Shown one piece after another: positions 10,448 to 20,103 of a stretch of DNA of 64,000 nucleotides. Source of the stretch: Galdieria sulphuraria (Eukaryota > Rhodophyta > Bangiophyceae > Galdieriales > Galdieriaceae); the NCBI RefSeq assembly GCF_000341285.1, contig NW_005178434.1:88280-152279 (forward strand). The letters are read 5' to 3'. The notes beneath the pieces are model-generated. The model ran no database searches. It saw only the letters and a program-made list of their open reading frames with translations, and was not told where the DNA came from. The position numbers and the translations under genes are program-made. How positions within the stretch are numbered: position 1 is the first letter of the stretch; the number at the start of each line of letters is the position of its first letter.

Positions 10448-11266
10448 ATGTGTTCTTCAGTATTGCAAAACAAGGATAAAGAGAAATATATTGAGTCCTC
10501 GCCAGTTGTTTCTTTACCAGCTGTTTTACCTTGTAGTGGACAAGACACAAGTTTGACGGTAGAAAGACTATCCAGTCCTACTGCATGGAGTTCAACAGAG
10601 CAAGCTGTTAGAGACACAGGTTGCTCTTTCTATCCATGTGAAAGTAACTTGAGTACTCCTACTGCAGCATGTGAGACGGAGCAAAGTCAATATAAGAAAG
10701 AAATGAAACGTGAGAGAAGCAGACGGTTGGCAAGAGAATTTCGAGCCCGCAAAAAGGAAGAGATATTACGTTATCGTGCAGTCATCGTCAGTTTGACGAA
10801 TAAAGTGCGTGAAATGACGATAGAAAACCGAAAGCTACAACATCTCATAGAAGAACTCAAAGCTTCATCCATATACTCGGGCAGTTCGGTATTAGAGTTG
10901 GAAAGTGATAGCAGTAGAACGGAGCAATTTGTTCATATGCAAAAACAGGTGCTACAGCTTCAGATCTTATTATCCAATCTTACTTCTTCTCGCTCACGAA
11001 CAGACCACCACCAAATGTTTACACATTCAAATAGTCATGAAATAAGTGCATTCACGCTGCCTCCATTGAAAGCAGGGTTAGAGATATCCCAGAACTCATC
11101 ACCCTGTTCGATCTTTTCAAACTCTGAAACCTCTCCTAGACAACTTTACACACCTCGTTTGAACGACGTTACCTTTTCATATTGTACAACAGATACCGGG
11201 ACAGCGAAACACACTGTGAAGTTCTCAAGAGATGGCGAGGTTCATCATCGTTCCATTTTAGAGTAG
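10448..11266 (+). CDS. bZIP transcription factor with altered basic region
   Basis: A single-exon 272-residue protein with one bZIP domain in the middle. The basic region reads KRERSRRLAREFRARKK, with the family's invariant Arg in place (S-x7-R spacing) but Ser where nearly all bZIPs have the DNA-contacting Asn. The zipper follows with d-position residues Y, L, M, L, L at exact heptad spacing (RYRAVIVSLTNKV..ENRKLQHLIEEL). The flanking regions are Ser/Thr-rich and presumably disordered. Dimeric DNA binding is expected for the family; its target site cannot be predicted because of the substitution. Confidence 0.88.
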   Translation: MCSSVLQNKDKEKYIESSPVVSLPAVLPCSGQDTSLTVERLSSPTAWSSTEQAVRDTGCSFYPCESNLSTPTAACETEQSQYKKEMKRERSRRLAREFRARKKEEILRYRAVIVSLTNKVREMTIENRKLQHLIEELKASSIYSGSSVLELESDSSRTEQFVHMQKQVLQLQILLSNLTSSRSRTDHHQMFTHSNSHEISAFTLPPLKAGLEISQNSSPCSIFSNSETSPRQLYTPRLNDVTFSYCTTDTGTAKHTVKFSRDGEVHHRSILE

Positions 11267-11406
11267 TGGTCATTCCAAATCTTCTATTTAGCTATGCTTG
11301 TAGTTTAGAGTCGTATGAATGAGTGATAGATGAAGTGAAGGGTGATGTGTTGTTTTTGTGGAAAATGGGAATTTAGGAAATAAAAATAGCAATCGATTTG
11401 TGGTAA

Positions 11407-11673
11407 ATGGATGTTTGGGCCCGAAAGCGTTATTTACAAGGCATACGTTATTTTGCTGGAAAGAAGGTTACTTTCCAACTGTATGAAAAGTGAGTATTGG
11501 TTTATTCCTATGCTTGAGTGGTCACAAGTGGTAGTACTAGATTAGACGTTGTTGTTGAGACGTTCGATTCACATACGCGACAAGTTATTGTGAAAGACCT
11601 AACGACACCGTTGGGTACCTATCCTTGCGCTATATTACGTTGTTCCGACGTTATAACTTGTTTTACTGTGTAA
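11407..11673 (+). CDS. GEMIN7: Gemin7 homologue (SMN complex / Sm-like)
   Basis: A 71-residue protein recovered by splicing two small exons, 11407-11489 and 11541-11673, across a 51-bp intron (GTGAGT..ACTAG). The first exon gives MDVWARKRYLQGIRYFAGKK then VTFQLYEK; the second ends with LTTPLGTYPCAILRCSDVI and TCFTV. This follows animal Gemin7, whose Sm-like fold has a RYLRAL..GRPVRFTL start and an LQTPIGVQAEALLRCSDII end. Gemin7 is part of the SMN complex that loads Sm rings onto snRNAs, pairing with Gemin6. It lies 140 bp downstream of the bZIP gene on the same strand and about 80 bp from a convergent stop. The splice phase is exact. Confidence 0.82.
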
Positions 11674-11751
11674 AAGAAAACAGTCCAAGAACTATCTTAT
11701 ATTCAAATATGTTACAGAAGCTATTGCACTGTTGTATGGAGTTGTTCTTCT

Positions 11752-12735
11752 TCAGCGAGACTGTTGCTGTTCACCATCGTGTAACTTTTTGGAAGACTGT
11801 AACCAAACCTTGTATGTCCTCCATAAAGCAGAAAATCCAGTGAACAACAAAACAACAGTCGCAATCAAAGCACCTGTCTTACCCATTTTTGTAAGAACGA
11901 GCATGATGAGACCTGCAATCAAAACACCCCCGGTGATGGAAATAGTGGCTCCCCAAAAAGGCATATTCAATACAAACGCTATAACAGCACCAGACCAAGC
12001 ACCAGTACCAGGTAAAGGTATTCCGACAAATAAAGCAAGTGCAATCTCGCGAAAAGTTTCGTTGGCTATTTGTTGCTTCATTTGCTCAGCTCTCCTTAAC
12101 ATGGGTGCAAACCATTTTTGAACTTTTTGGTGCTTCAAACCATGAAGTAACAACGGCACGGGTAACAGATTGCCCAATACACTTAAAAAATATACTTGCA
12201 CGAGAGAGAATCCCATCCATACTCCAATAGGTATGGCTCCTCGAAGTTCCAAAACTGGCAAAGAAGAGATAATGAACAAAACGAGAGCATCCGGTAATCC
12301 CAACTTTCGAAGCTTGGCTACGAGTTGCAACCCAAAGTGTTGGTTTGAGGAAGATTTCACCGGGTGGGTACTTTTAAGAGTATTAGGTAGGAGTCGATCT
12401 AGGGGAGCCGTTTTAACGTGGCAAATCCTTCCTTCCTTGGTAAGTAATGTTTCTAATGAAGAAGACAAGGTTAAACTAGCAGAGTCTAAAGAGTTAGCTG
12501 CATTAGAATGTTTGACGAGGGAAGTAGCCAATACAGCTTGCGAAGGCAAAGGCAAACACATCTTGGTTGCCACAAACCACAGTGACAAAAGAGTATTGGC
12601 AAGTTTACGAGACTGCCTTGAACACGCAGAACAATAGATATGGCAGGGGAGATGACGACTTTGTCGAGCGTTCACAGGGAGGCTGTTTCGAAAGAGAATA
12701 CTACGAGTGGCGTCACCATAGTTGTTGATAAACAT
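11752..12735 (-). CDS. Small multidrug export family membrane protein, plastid-type
   Basis: A 327-residue single-exon protein of the COG2426 / Sm_multidrug_ex family (bacteria, cyanobacteria, plant plastids). The conserved loops LPVLELRGAIPIGVWMG and IPLPGTGAWSGAVIAF are both present, each followed by hydrophobic segments, giving four to five predicted membrane spans. The first 110 or so residues are rich in Ser, Leu and basic residues and lack family similarity, consistent with a plastid transit peptide. Despite the family name, the transported substrate is not established. It is convergent with Gemin7 and tail-to-head with tyrosinase on the same strand. Confidence 0.85.
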   Translation of the reverse strand: MFINNYGDATRSILFRNSLPVNARQSRHLPCHIYCSACSRQSRKLANTLLSLWFVATKMCLPLPSQAVLATSLVKHSNAANSLDSASLTLSSSLETLLTKEGRICHVKTAPLDRLLPNTLKSTHPVKSSSNQHFGLQLVAKLRKLGLPDALVLFIISSLPVLELRGAIPIGVWMGFSLVQVYFLSVLGNLLPVPLLLHGLKHQKVQKWFAPMLRRAEQMKQQIANETFREIALALFVGIPLPGTGAWSGAVIAFVLNMPFWGATISITGGVLIAGLIMLVLTKMGKTGALIATVVLLFTGFSALWRTYKVWLQSSKKLHDGEQQQSR

Positions 12736-12791
12736 TCCTTTCTTTCGACGATTCTTGACAAGAAATTAAATGGAGCAGAAATATTTTTGCT

Positions 12792-14126
12792 TTATTCCAA
12801 ATCAATAAAGCGATCATAAGTATAACCCAAATCTTCATAATTTAAAAGTTGGCGAATTGTTCGTGGAGGACTCAGCAACCTCAAATATTCATCGAGGGCC
12901 ATATAACCTCTGTCGATTCGATATTTTGGCTCATACTGATCAATTCCATTGATACGTTGCCAACTAGCGAAAATTCGATCTACATTAGCATGAACTAAAT
13001 AAAATACAGGGTCTGTACTTGATGACCGAATCTCTCTCATATTGCCCCCAATATATGCGTGTACTCGATTATGTAAGAAATCTGGTTCTCCATATGCAGA
13101 AGCCCATCCTTCCACGCACGCTCGAAAAGAAATATTCTTGTCTGAATGTGAGTCAAATGGAAATACGTCATATATCTTCAAATTCATACACTGCCGGAGT
13201 TGCGACTTGTCTGGTAAGCTTGGTGAGAATTCAGTATAACCAAAATCTCGTCTCAGAAAAGGAACAAGTGGACCTTCCGAACAATTCCATTGACCCTTAT
13301 GATAGGCAAAAGGGCCATCTAATACAGGACTATTGATATCCGCAACTCCATGTGCCTCCGCAACTTTAGCAGCAGGTGTTGAAGAATTGCCGATTCCATT
13401 ACCACCCAAAAAGTCTGGACGAAAGACACTGGTGAGTCCTGAGTCTTCAATAAAGTCCCAATAAGGTATAGTCAGGTTAGGATTTCCAGTCAAGTTTTGG
13501 AGTTGTACTTCCATCAGATAAACAAAGTAGCGATGCCATGGAAGAAATGAGGGTGCCATATGTCCATATAACATCATATCGTCAGCATCGTGTAAACGGT
13601 TAAATGTGTCATAAGTAACACCAGTAAGTGGGTTTCCTTCATTTTTCAATTTCAAAAAAGCATCACGCAGTTCTTTCTTTTCTTCTTTTGAGAGTGTTCT
13701 TATGTCACGTCGAACTTTTAGATTCTGTGTGGCCCTCGAGAGGGGTGCAGTAACAATTTCATTAGGTTTAGAAGGTACAAGTAAACCTCTCCATCCCCGA
13801 GCAAGCCTTTCCAACACTCTGGAACCCAGTTTCAAATTCGATTCTTCTAAAACTTTGTCGCTGCAACGAACAATTACGCCACCAACAGAGTATACCAACT
13901 CTTCGTTCACCACGCTATGAGGTTCACCAAACTGACGTCGTAAAAACTCTCCAGCAGTACGAGGACGTCTTAGAAAAACTCCTCCCGTTCTTTGTTGTTT
14001 ATTAACTTGGAACAAGTCGTCAGTGTAAAAACAACATAGTACCAGAAGCAAAAATGTAGATAAAAATACTATCCCAAACTTGCGACGGGAGACAACGAAG
14101 TTTGAATGCCTTGAGGGTATCATCAT
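12792..14126 (-). CDS. Tyrosinase-family type 3 copper protein, membrane-anchored
   Basis: Type 3 copper oxidase expected to oxidise phenols to quinones. Counting from the first ATG (MMIPSRHS), CuA ligands are H179 (RLHDADD), H189 (YGHMAPSF) and H198 (PWHRYFVYLME); CuB ligands are H352 (LHNRVH), H356 and H379 (HANVDRIFASW). The thioether-type and gatekeeper features cannot be judged by eye. A single hydrophobic helix near residues 17-33 indicates a signal anchor, so the catalytic domain is lumenal or extracellular; NLT and NCS glycosylation sequons agree with that. 444 residues, no intron seen. Function in the alga (phenolic, pigment or wall chemistry) is unknown. Confidence 0.9.
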   Translation of the reverse strand: MMIPSRHSNFVVSRRKFGIVFLSTFLLLVLCCFYTDDLFQVNKQQRTGGVFLRRPRTAGEFLRRQFGEPHSVVNEELVYSVGGVIVRCSDKVLEESNLKLGSRVLERLARGWRGLLVPSKPNEIVTAPLSRATQNLKVRRDIRTLSKEEKKELRDAFLKLKNEGNPLTGVTYDTFNRLHDADDMMLYGHMAPSFLPWHRYFVYLMEVQLQNLTGNPNLTIPYWDFIEDSGLTSVFRPDFLGGNGIGNSSTPAAKVAEAHGVADINSPVLDGPFAYHKGQWNCSEGPLVPFLRRDFGYTEFSPSLPDKSQLRQCMNLKIYDVFPFDSHSDKNISFRACVEGWASAYGEPDFLHNRVHAYIGGNMREIRSSSTDPVFYLVHANVDRIFASWQRINGIDQYEPKYRIDRGYMALDEYLRLLSPPRTIRQLLNYEDLGYTYDRFIDLE

Positions 14127-14626
14127 GCACCAACAAAAGCTGACAACTCTGTAAGATACAAGTAACTTCAAGCACCGTGTCCCACTGAAACTACTTCATG
14201 AGCCGTAGGTTTTTGCCGATTCAAGCTTGAAGTTGTTTTTCTGGAAAACTAATTTCGAAGTACATAAAGTAAAACTTGCCATTTTGGGGAGTCTCGTTTC
14301 TGTCGCTTGATTGATGAATCGCCACACGAGTCAATTTTCTGAAACGTTTGAAGCTAAACTCGTCATTTTTCCATTTGTTCGTAGTTGACGATGGAAGGAC
14401 GATTCATGTGGGTTAAGGAGCGATTTAATGGATAGATAGACTGCTTCGCAAGTGGAGACAATCCAGTATGACGAAAAGATGAATATTATGTCATATTTTC
14501 GGAAAAATACAAGGTTTTCTATTCGCATTCTTCTTAGGACGGTATCCAACTAGACAAACACTATTTTTATTATTCCCACTTATAAAACACAAAACAAACA
14601 AACTCTCTCAAAATATCACGAATACT
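14127..14626. other. Intergenic spacer
   Basis: About 500 bp upstream of tyrosinase and downstream of the second GST (both minus). No convincing coding frame or RNA gene; the frame at 14331-14549 has no family resemblance. Confidence 0.55.
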
Positions 14627-15316
14627 CTAAGAATCCTCTACAGGAACAGGTTTTTCAAAGAAACGATCCGATTCACGATATGCAACAATATTCGGCCGAC
14701 TCTTCATCTTGTTATAAAAACTTTCCAGATGAGAAAAGTCTTTTAGAATATCATCCTATGGCGAAAATCAATACAGCAAACTCAAGTTGAAAAAATACTT
14801 ATATACCTTCTGCCTTTTGATTACGTCAAGTACTTCGAACATAAGATAATCTGCAAACGTGGGTTCACTACTTGCCAAATATGGCTTCCCTTGACGTTTC
14901 ATAAACTTCTCAACTAGATCAAACTTTCCTTTCACGTCCTTCACAAACTCTTCTTTCTTCTGCTTGTGATTTTCGTCAAATATAAATTTTACATACATAT
15001 TCTGAATGTCGATACCCATATCAAACATCATATCATTAAGTGCCTTTTCAACATCATCTGCTCCATATTTGTTGTGTTTTCTAGCCAAATATCTTGCAAT
15101 AGCTCCACTTTGAGCAAGATGAAGTTTGTCATCGTGAAGCACAGGTACTTGTCCAAAAGGAAGTTCTCCAGATTCCAATCCTTTCTTTTTGAAAGAATTC
15201 CACTCGTCACCAAACTGAACAACTTGACTATTGTAAGGTATTTTATTATCTTCTAAAAGTAAACGAGCATGTTCTGCTCTTCCTCGAATAGGAAAGTAAG
15301 TAAGAGTGTAGGTCAT
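14627..15316 (-). CDS. Glutathione S-transferase (sigma/alpha-like), copy 2
   Basis: A paralogue of the GST at 6.1 kb. Exon 1 (14807-15316) begins MTYTLTYFPIRGRAEHARLL and includes QVPVLHDDK and AQSGAIARYLARKH. After a 51-bp intron (14756-14806, GTATAT..CATAG), exon 2 (14627-14755) encodes DDILKDFSHLESFYNKM, RPNIVAYRESDRFFEKP and the end. Intron position and length equal those of copy 1, showing a duplication after intron gain, but the proteins differ at many positions, so it is not recent. 212 residues. A tRNA-Val gene lies about 250 bp upstream. Confidence 0.93.
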
Positions 15317-15562
15317 CGTGTGTTCCAAACGAGTTTTCTAGAACAATCACTTTTGGCATTTATGGTACTCATTGGCCATATTTAAGTCTGACAAGGAATA
15401 ACCTAGAAGCAAATTCAAGTCAGTAGTGTGTGATTCAGACATGAAGAAGAGTAAAATGATTTCTACATCTTCTTTAGTTTCTGTCACGAAGAGCATAAGA
15501 GTAGAAATGCCACCTTCCTTGAAATGATCATTATTAAGTGATGATTCATCAATTTTTGTAAA

Positions 15563-15636
15563 GCCGGCATAGCTCAGTTGGCTAGAGCGTCAGCCTAACA
15601 TGCTGAAGGTCGCGAGTTCGAGCCTCGCTGCTGGTA
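15563..15636 (+). tRNA. tRNA-Val (anticodon AAC)
   Basis: A 74-nt cloverleaf can be drawn: acceptor GCCGGCA/TGCTGGT with two G-T wobbles including position 1-72, D arm GCTC/GAGC, anticodon stem TCAGC/GCTGA with loop CTAACAT giving anticodon AAC (valine, codon GUU), variable loop AGGTC, and T arm GCGAG/CTCGC with loop TTCGAGC. The internal A box (TAGCTCAGTTGG) and B box (GTTCGAGCC) are intact and there is no intron. A T5 Pol III terminator follows at 15644-15648. Confidence 0.93.
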
Positions 15637-15643
15637 AAATTTG

Positions 15644-15648
15644 TTTTT
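15644..15648 (+). terminator. Pol III T-run terminator of tRNA-Val
   Basis: Five T on the sense strand, eight bases after the tRNA discriminator base, as expected for Pol III termination. Confidence 0.7.
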
Positions 15649-15969
15649 GGCTTTGTATCAATAGTATCAGTTGAAAGTGCTTTTATGATGGATATATCTG
15701 GAATGGTTGATTTTACTTCATGCTCCGCTCAACCCAATAAGTGTGAGCAATAAAACCTTTGAAGACTTGGTGACAAGAAATGATTTTTAATTTTTAAATA
15801 CACCTCACTTCAGCAATGACTAACATTGAGTCACAGCTGCAAACGGACATATCTACAAAACCTAAAGGTTTTGCTTACATATACTAAGAATACACGGGAT
15901 TGACAAAAGCCAGAAGAACCTCGGAACGTATTCTGACCAACCCAACCAGGTTTTACTCTGATATGCTTC

Positions 15970-17566
15970 TTAGCTTCTTTCCAACATATCACCACCATAC
16001 ATTCCAGTCATGAGGGTATTCTGGTTTGAAGGAAACCCCTTGTAAAAACTACCTTGTTCCCCCTTAGTCTCTTCGGTCTGTACAGGAAAGCTTGCCAACA
16101 AACGACTTAGCTTGGATCGAAGTCGCTGGTTTTCCTGCTCCAAATGTTCCATACGTCGATATACACTGGACAAAGTCTTCTGTATATGTGCACTTTCCCA
16201 AGAACCTTCAAAAATACCCATATCTTGTTTCATCGGCTTTCTTTTCTCATATCCCCCACTATATGACATGTTTTCATCGATCGTGCTCATGTCATCCGTA
16301 CTAGTCACGTGAGATAATATCATATCATCTGGGAAGGTATTATACATCGTTTGACCTTCCATACCACTAAATGGTTTCATATTTTTCACACAATTCTCTC
16401 TGTCAGGAACATTGTTCAAAGTTCCAAAAGCTCTCATTCTATTCCACAACGTATCTCTCGAATTCAATGGCAATTGCAGAAATCGGTTTGCGAGTCGAGG
16501 ATCTTCATCCGTTGCAGGAGAATGCGAAAAGTCTTCATGCATTACATAACGTGGAAGTTTCTCGCAAGAACCTGTTTGTTGTAATCTCATATCCTCTTGA
16601 ATCTTACCGGAGGGTACGGAGTCCCTCCCCCATTGCATGTTCCAACCAGGCAATTCATAAGAAGAGTCTTGATGATACTCAAGAGAAGTATTGCTCACAA
16701 TCAAATTATTCCTTTTCAATGGTGAATCAGCCTCCGAATATGCGGTTACTTCACTTGTTACTTCGAGTGGAAGCCTCACTGAGTCATAGTCTTCAAACCT
16801 GAAAATCAACGATGAGCATGTTGTGAAACAAATGCGCTGTTCTCTTCATACCCTTCACATTTGGGAAACCGAGACATGGGACGACTATAACAAGAGGACG
16901 AATGTGCACTGCACTCAGGTTCCGAGCTATCCAAAGACAAAATAGGCGATAATGGGCGCATATTTCCAGAATGGTCTGTATACTCTTCCACCATAGTTCT
17001 TCTATGTTGAGCTGTCTCTTGTGTAGCTGAATGTGACCATAAAGAAGAATTTTTCTCCAATGACTCCAATTCCTTTGCATTCAAAGATATCAAGTAATTG
17101 GGTTCCAAGCTATAAGGATTGACTACAAAGCAAGCAGGTTAGCGCTCTTACCAGTTGATTGGAAAACCAATAACCTACTCAAACTTTTATCCGGCCTCAA
17201 CAACGACTCTCTTTTTCGCTCCAATTCGAAAAGTTCGGTTCGCAATTTCAACATTTCATTATATGCGTTTCCATTTTTTTCTTGAGCGACGTATTGTTCC
17301 AAGAATTGCAGTCGCTCCTTTGTCTGTTGAATCGATCTCTCGATACTTTGAATTTTTCTATAAGGCCAACGAGTGATGCCGTATTTCCGGCAAATCTACG
17401 TTGATCAATATTAGCAAACGACGCTAACTTCTGGAACGATTGTGATGAATACCTTTTTAAGCAGTGTGCAACATACACCAAGTTTCTTGGACGCTGTTTG
17501 AATGCTTTGAGTAAAATAAGGGGATATCACTTCAATGGTCAGCTGCGATGACGCTCTCTTTGTCAT
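15970..17566 (-). CDS. RWP-RK domain transcription factor
   Basis: Plant/algal DNA-binding protein. The domain appears only after splicing: exon 1 (17453-17566) ends FTQSIQTASKKLGVCCTLLKK, a 57-bp intron follows (17396-17452), and exon 2 (17152-17395) continues ICRKYGITRWPYRKIQSIER, containing the diagnostic RWPxRK core, then a coiled coil. A second intron is either 29 bp (17123-17151, GTAAGA..TGTAG) or about 63 bp; both keep the frame. A 53-bp intron (16799-16851) precedes the last exon, which is Ser/Met-rich with a C-terminal leucine-rich coiled coil (MEHLEQENQRLRSKLSRLL). About 485 residues from the first in-frame ATG; a further 5' exon is possible. RWP-RK proteins often control nitrogen response or gametogenesis; which applies here is unknown. 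Confidence 0.85.
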
Positions 17567-18415
17567 CAGTGCTGTTGAACGTGTTCCTCTTTCGAATAAT
17601 GGAGAGTCGCGGTAAGAAAGAAAACTACCTTGTTGCTCCACTTTTGAAATAGGATAATTCAACGTTTGACCCCGAAAATAACTCTACGAGTCTTCGGGTG
17701 GAGCTAATAGAGGAAGGCGTGTTTTACTACGCTCAATATATGGTGAGAACTTTACCCAGTTAAACGGTTGGTTAAGAACCGTCACCCCACACCAGGTACA
17801 CTCCCAAGATTCGGCCAAATTTAGCTTTTTTTTTCCACCAGCAAGCAGCAATTTTTTTCATTTCCTCAGCCAATGGATTCGAGAAATTTCTCTGATTTGT
17901 CCAAATGCGCCGTCATCATACAAAGAGACCGAGGGTGCCATGAGAAAACAAGATATGTGCCAAGGAAGGATCTTCTAGTAGTTTGGGAATAAAAATCTTT
18001 TTTGGTGAAGTTGTTTATTAAAATGTTTTGTACATTCTAACAAACAACCTCTTTTTTATTTTTTAGTAGTTGAACAGTTACAATTTTACACCAAGGGTAT
18101 GCCACCTATTTTTGTTACCGTCAAGAGCATACGTTGGTTGAAGAAAAGAGCCTTCCGTTGTGAAGACACTAGAGATGCAAAATAGAACCCTATTAGGAGT
18201 CCCCCCTATCCATTTGCAGAAACTTCAACACACACAGACACACAAAAGACACAAAGAGAAACACAACTGACTCACAAGAAACACAAACCATCACAAACAC
18301 TTACACACACAAATATATATGTATATGTATATGCGTATACATACATAGAGTTACATACATATTCATGTGCATGTTATGATGGGCGCTGTACACTACGTCT
18401 TCTTCAACAAAAACT
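17567..18415. other. Intergenic spacer between the RWP-RK and DDX6 genes
   Basis: About 850 bp with two parts: upstream sequence of the RWP-RK gene, where a first exon could hide between 17567 and 17800, and the 3' flank of the DDX6 gene with a CA-rich simple-sequence tract. No confident gene. Confidence 0.55.
18226..18375. repeat. CA-rich and TATG/TACA simple-sequence tract
   Basis: About 150 bp composed almost entirely of imperfect ACACA units grading into ATGTATATG-like alternations. It lies just past the DDX6 stop codon, so it is probably in that gene's 3' UTR, where the sense strand would be GU-rich. Confidence 0.85.
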
Positions 18416-19906
18416 TCATTCACAATAAAGGCTCTTGTCCACATGCGCAGGAAAGGGTGCGATCTCCGTAGCCAATTCTTGCTCTATCTTATATAGATTC
18501 AATCGGTCGTCATGAGTAATCATGCTAATTGCAAGTCCTCTGTGACCAAATCTTCCTGAACGTCCAACACGATGCAGATAGGTTTCACTGTTCTTCGGAA
18601 AATCAAAGTTGATTACGACATTAACCGCTTGGATATCTATGCCTCTTGTAAAAAGGTCGGAACAAACCAAATTACGACAGGCACCATTCCTAAAATCATG
18701 GAAAACACGGTTTCGATCCTCTTGTGCCATACGAGCATGAACATAAAAACATGAATAACCTAATTCGGTTATCTTCTTAGCTAGCAACTTTACACGATTA
18801 ACTGAATTGCAAAATATTATCGATTGATTGATCTGCAACTTTGAAAATATTGCATTCAAGCAAGCAACTTTCTTGTTTTCTTCAACATAAGCATAATATT
18901 GTGTTACTCCTTTCAATGTCAGTTCGTCCATCAAATTGAGTTCATAAGGTTTCCGCTGAAATCGGTCACGAAAAGCTTTCACAGTAATTGGAAAAGTGGC
19001 CGAAAACAGCATCAGTTGACGATTGGTTGGCAGAAATCTTTCAATCAACCGTTCCAAAACTGAAGTAAATTCCATAGAAAGCAATTTGTCGGCTTCATCC
19101 AATACCACCATCTTGCACTCGTTGAGTTTACATACTCCCCGTTCAGCCAAGTCCAATACTCTACCAGGTGTTGCCACGAGTATGTGAACTGGATTATAAA
19201 GTCTTAGTATATCGTCTCTTAATGACGTTCCTCCAGTTGAAGACATAACTTGAAGTTGATCAATTCTTTTCCCTAGTTGCTTACATACGTGAGCTGTTTG
19301 TAAAGCTAGTTCTCGAGTGGGAACCAACACGAGGGCTTGAATACTATTTCTCTTGGGGTCCACTCGTTCTAAGACGGGAATCAAATAAGCTGCTGTTTTG
19401 CCTGTTCCATTTTTGGCTCTTGCTAAAATATCTCTCCCCGCTAAGGCCACAGGAATTGCTTCTTCCTGTATGGGACTTGGCTTCTCAAAGCCCATTTCAA
19501 AGATACCCATCAACAGCTCCCTCTTCAGATAATAGTCTTCAAAATCGTTTCCCTTGGTTGCAGTTACGTCCTCTGTCTTAAACCTTGCGTCTTTTGGAGG
19601 TAACTGAAGTGCACTTTTCCAGTCTTGGGTGGAAAGTTGAGGTTGCGTACTATTGGGGGTTGAGCCCGAAGCATAAATGGGTTGAGACTCTAAGCTATTC
19701 TTTTTCAGATATGCTTGTTGACTGTTAGTTTCCGGTGTGGCACGAAATCTTTGCTGACTATGGTTGCTCCAATTGGAAGAAGCCGAGTATCTCCCGTTTC
19801 CTCTATGAACTGCTTGGTTATAGTTGTTGCCCTCTTGTTGCGAGGTGTTGCGGAGAACTGAAGAATATAGTTTCTGGGAGTTGGACTGTGCCACGCTTTG
19901 ACTCAT
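18416..19906 (-). CDS. DDX6: DEAD-box RNA helicase DDX6/Dhh1 family
   Basis: P-body helicase that promotes mRNA decapping and translational repression. All helicase motifs are visible in a 496-residue single-exon frame: Q motif [14 protein letters not shown], motif I AKNGTGKT (164-171), [21 protein letters not shown] at 270-273, SAT (302-304), then [24 protein letters not shown] and [10 protein letters not shown]. The sequence around [23 protein letters not shown] is specific to the DDX6/Dhh1/RH8 group. The first 100 residues are Ser/Gln/Asn-rich and disordered, as usual in this group. A CA-rich tract follows the stop. Confidence 0.95.
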   Translation of the reverse strand: MSQSVAQSNSQKLYSSVLRNTSQQEGNNYNQAVHRGNGRYSASSNWSNHSQQRFRATPETNSQQAYLKKNSLESQPIYASGSTPNSTQPQLSTQDWKSALQLPPKDARFKTEDVTATKGNDFEDYYLKRELLMGIFEMGFEKPSPIQEEAIPVALAGRDILARAKNGTGKTAAYLIPVLERVDPKRNSIQALVLVPTRELALQTAHVCKQLGKRIDQLQVMSSTGGTSLRDDILRLYNPVHILVATPGRVLDLAERGVCKLNECKMVVLDEADKLLSMEFTSVLERLIERFLPTNRQLMLFSATFPITVKAFRDRFQRKPYELNLMDELTLKGVTQYYAYVEENKKVACLNAIFSKLQINQSIIFCNSVNRVKLLAKKITELGYSCFYVHARMAQEDRNRVFHDFRNGACRNLVCSDLFTRGIDIQAVNVVINFDFPKNSETYLHRVGRSGRFGHRGLAISMITHDDRLNLYKIEQELATEIAPFPAHVDKSLYCE

Positions 19907-20103
19907 TGCTGATTCAAGTATTCTAACTTAATATTCACAAACACTTTTCGACGACGTTTACGGCGCGCTTCCCCACCCAATGCAATGCTCTTTTGGATAA
20001 TAAAAAAATAATATTCAAGATGGACTTGAATGGGGAAAATTCGAAGCTTTTGTAGTGTCCACACTCAGGCATTAGCATCACTAAATGGTCGCCTTTTTAT
20101 ACT

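Noticed and set aside
12170-12637. 155-codon frame opposite the small multidrug export gene
   Set aside because: Antisense shadow of a well-supported coding region.
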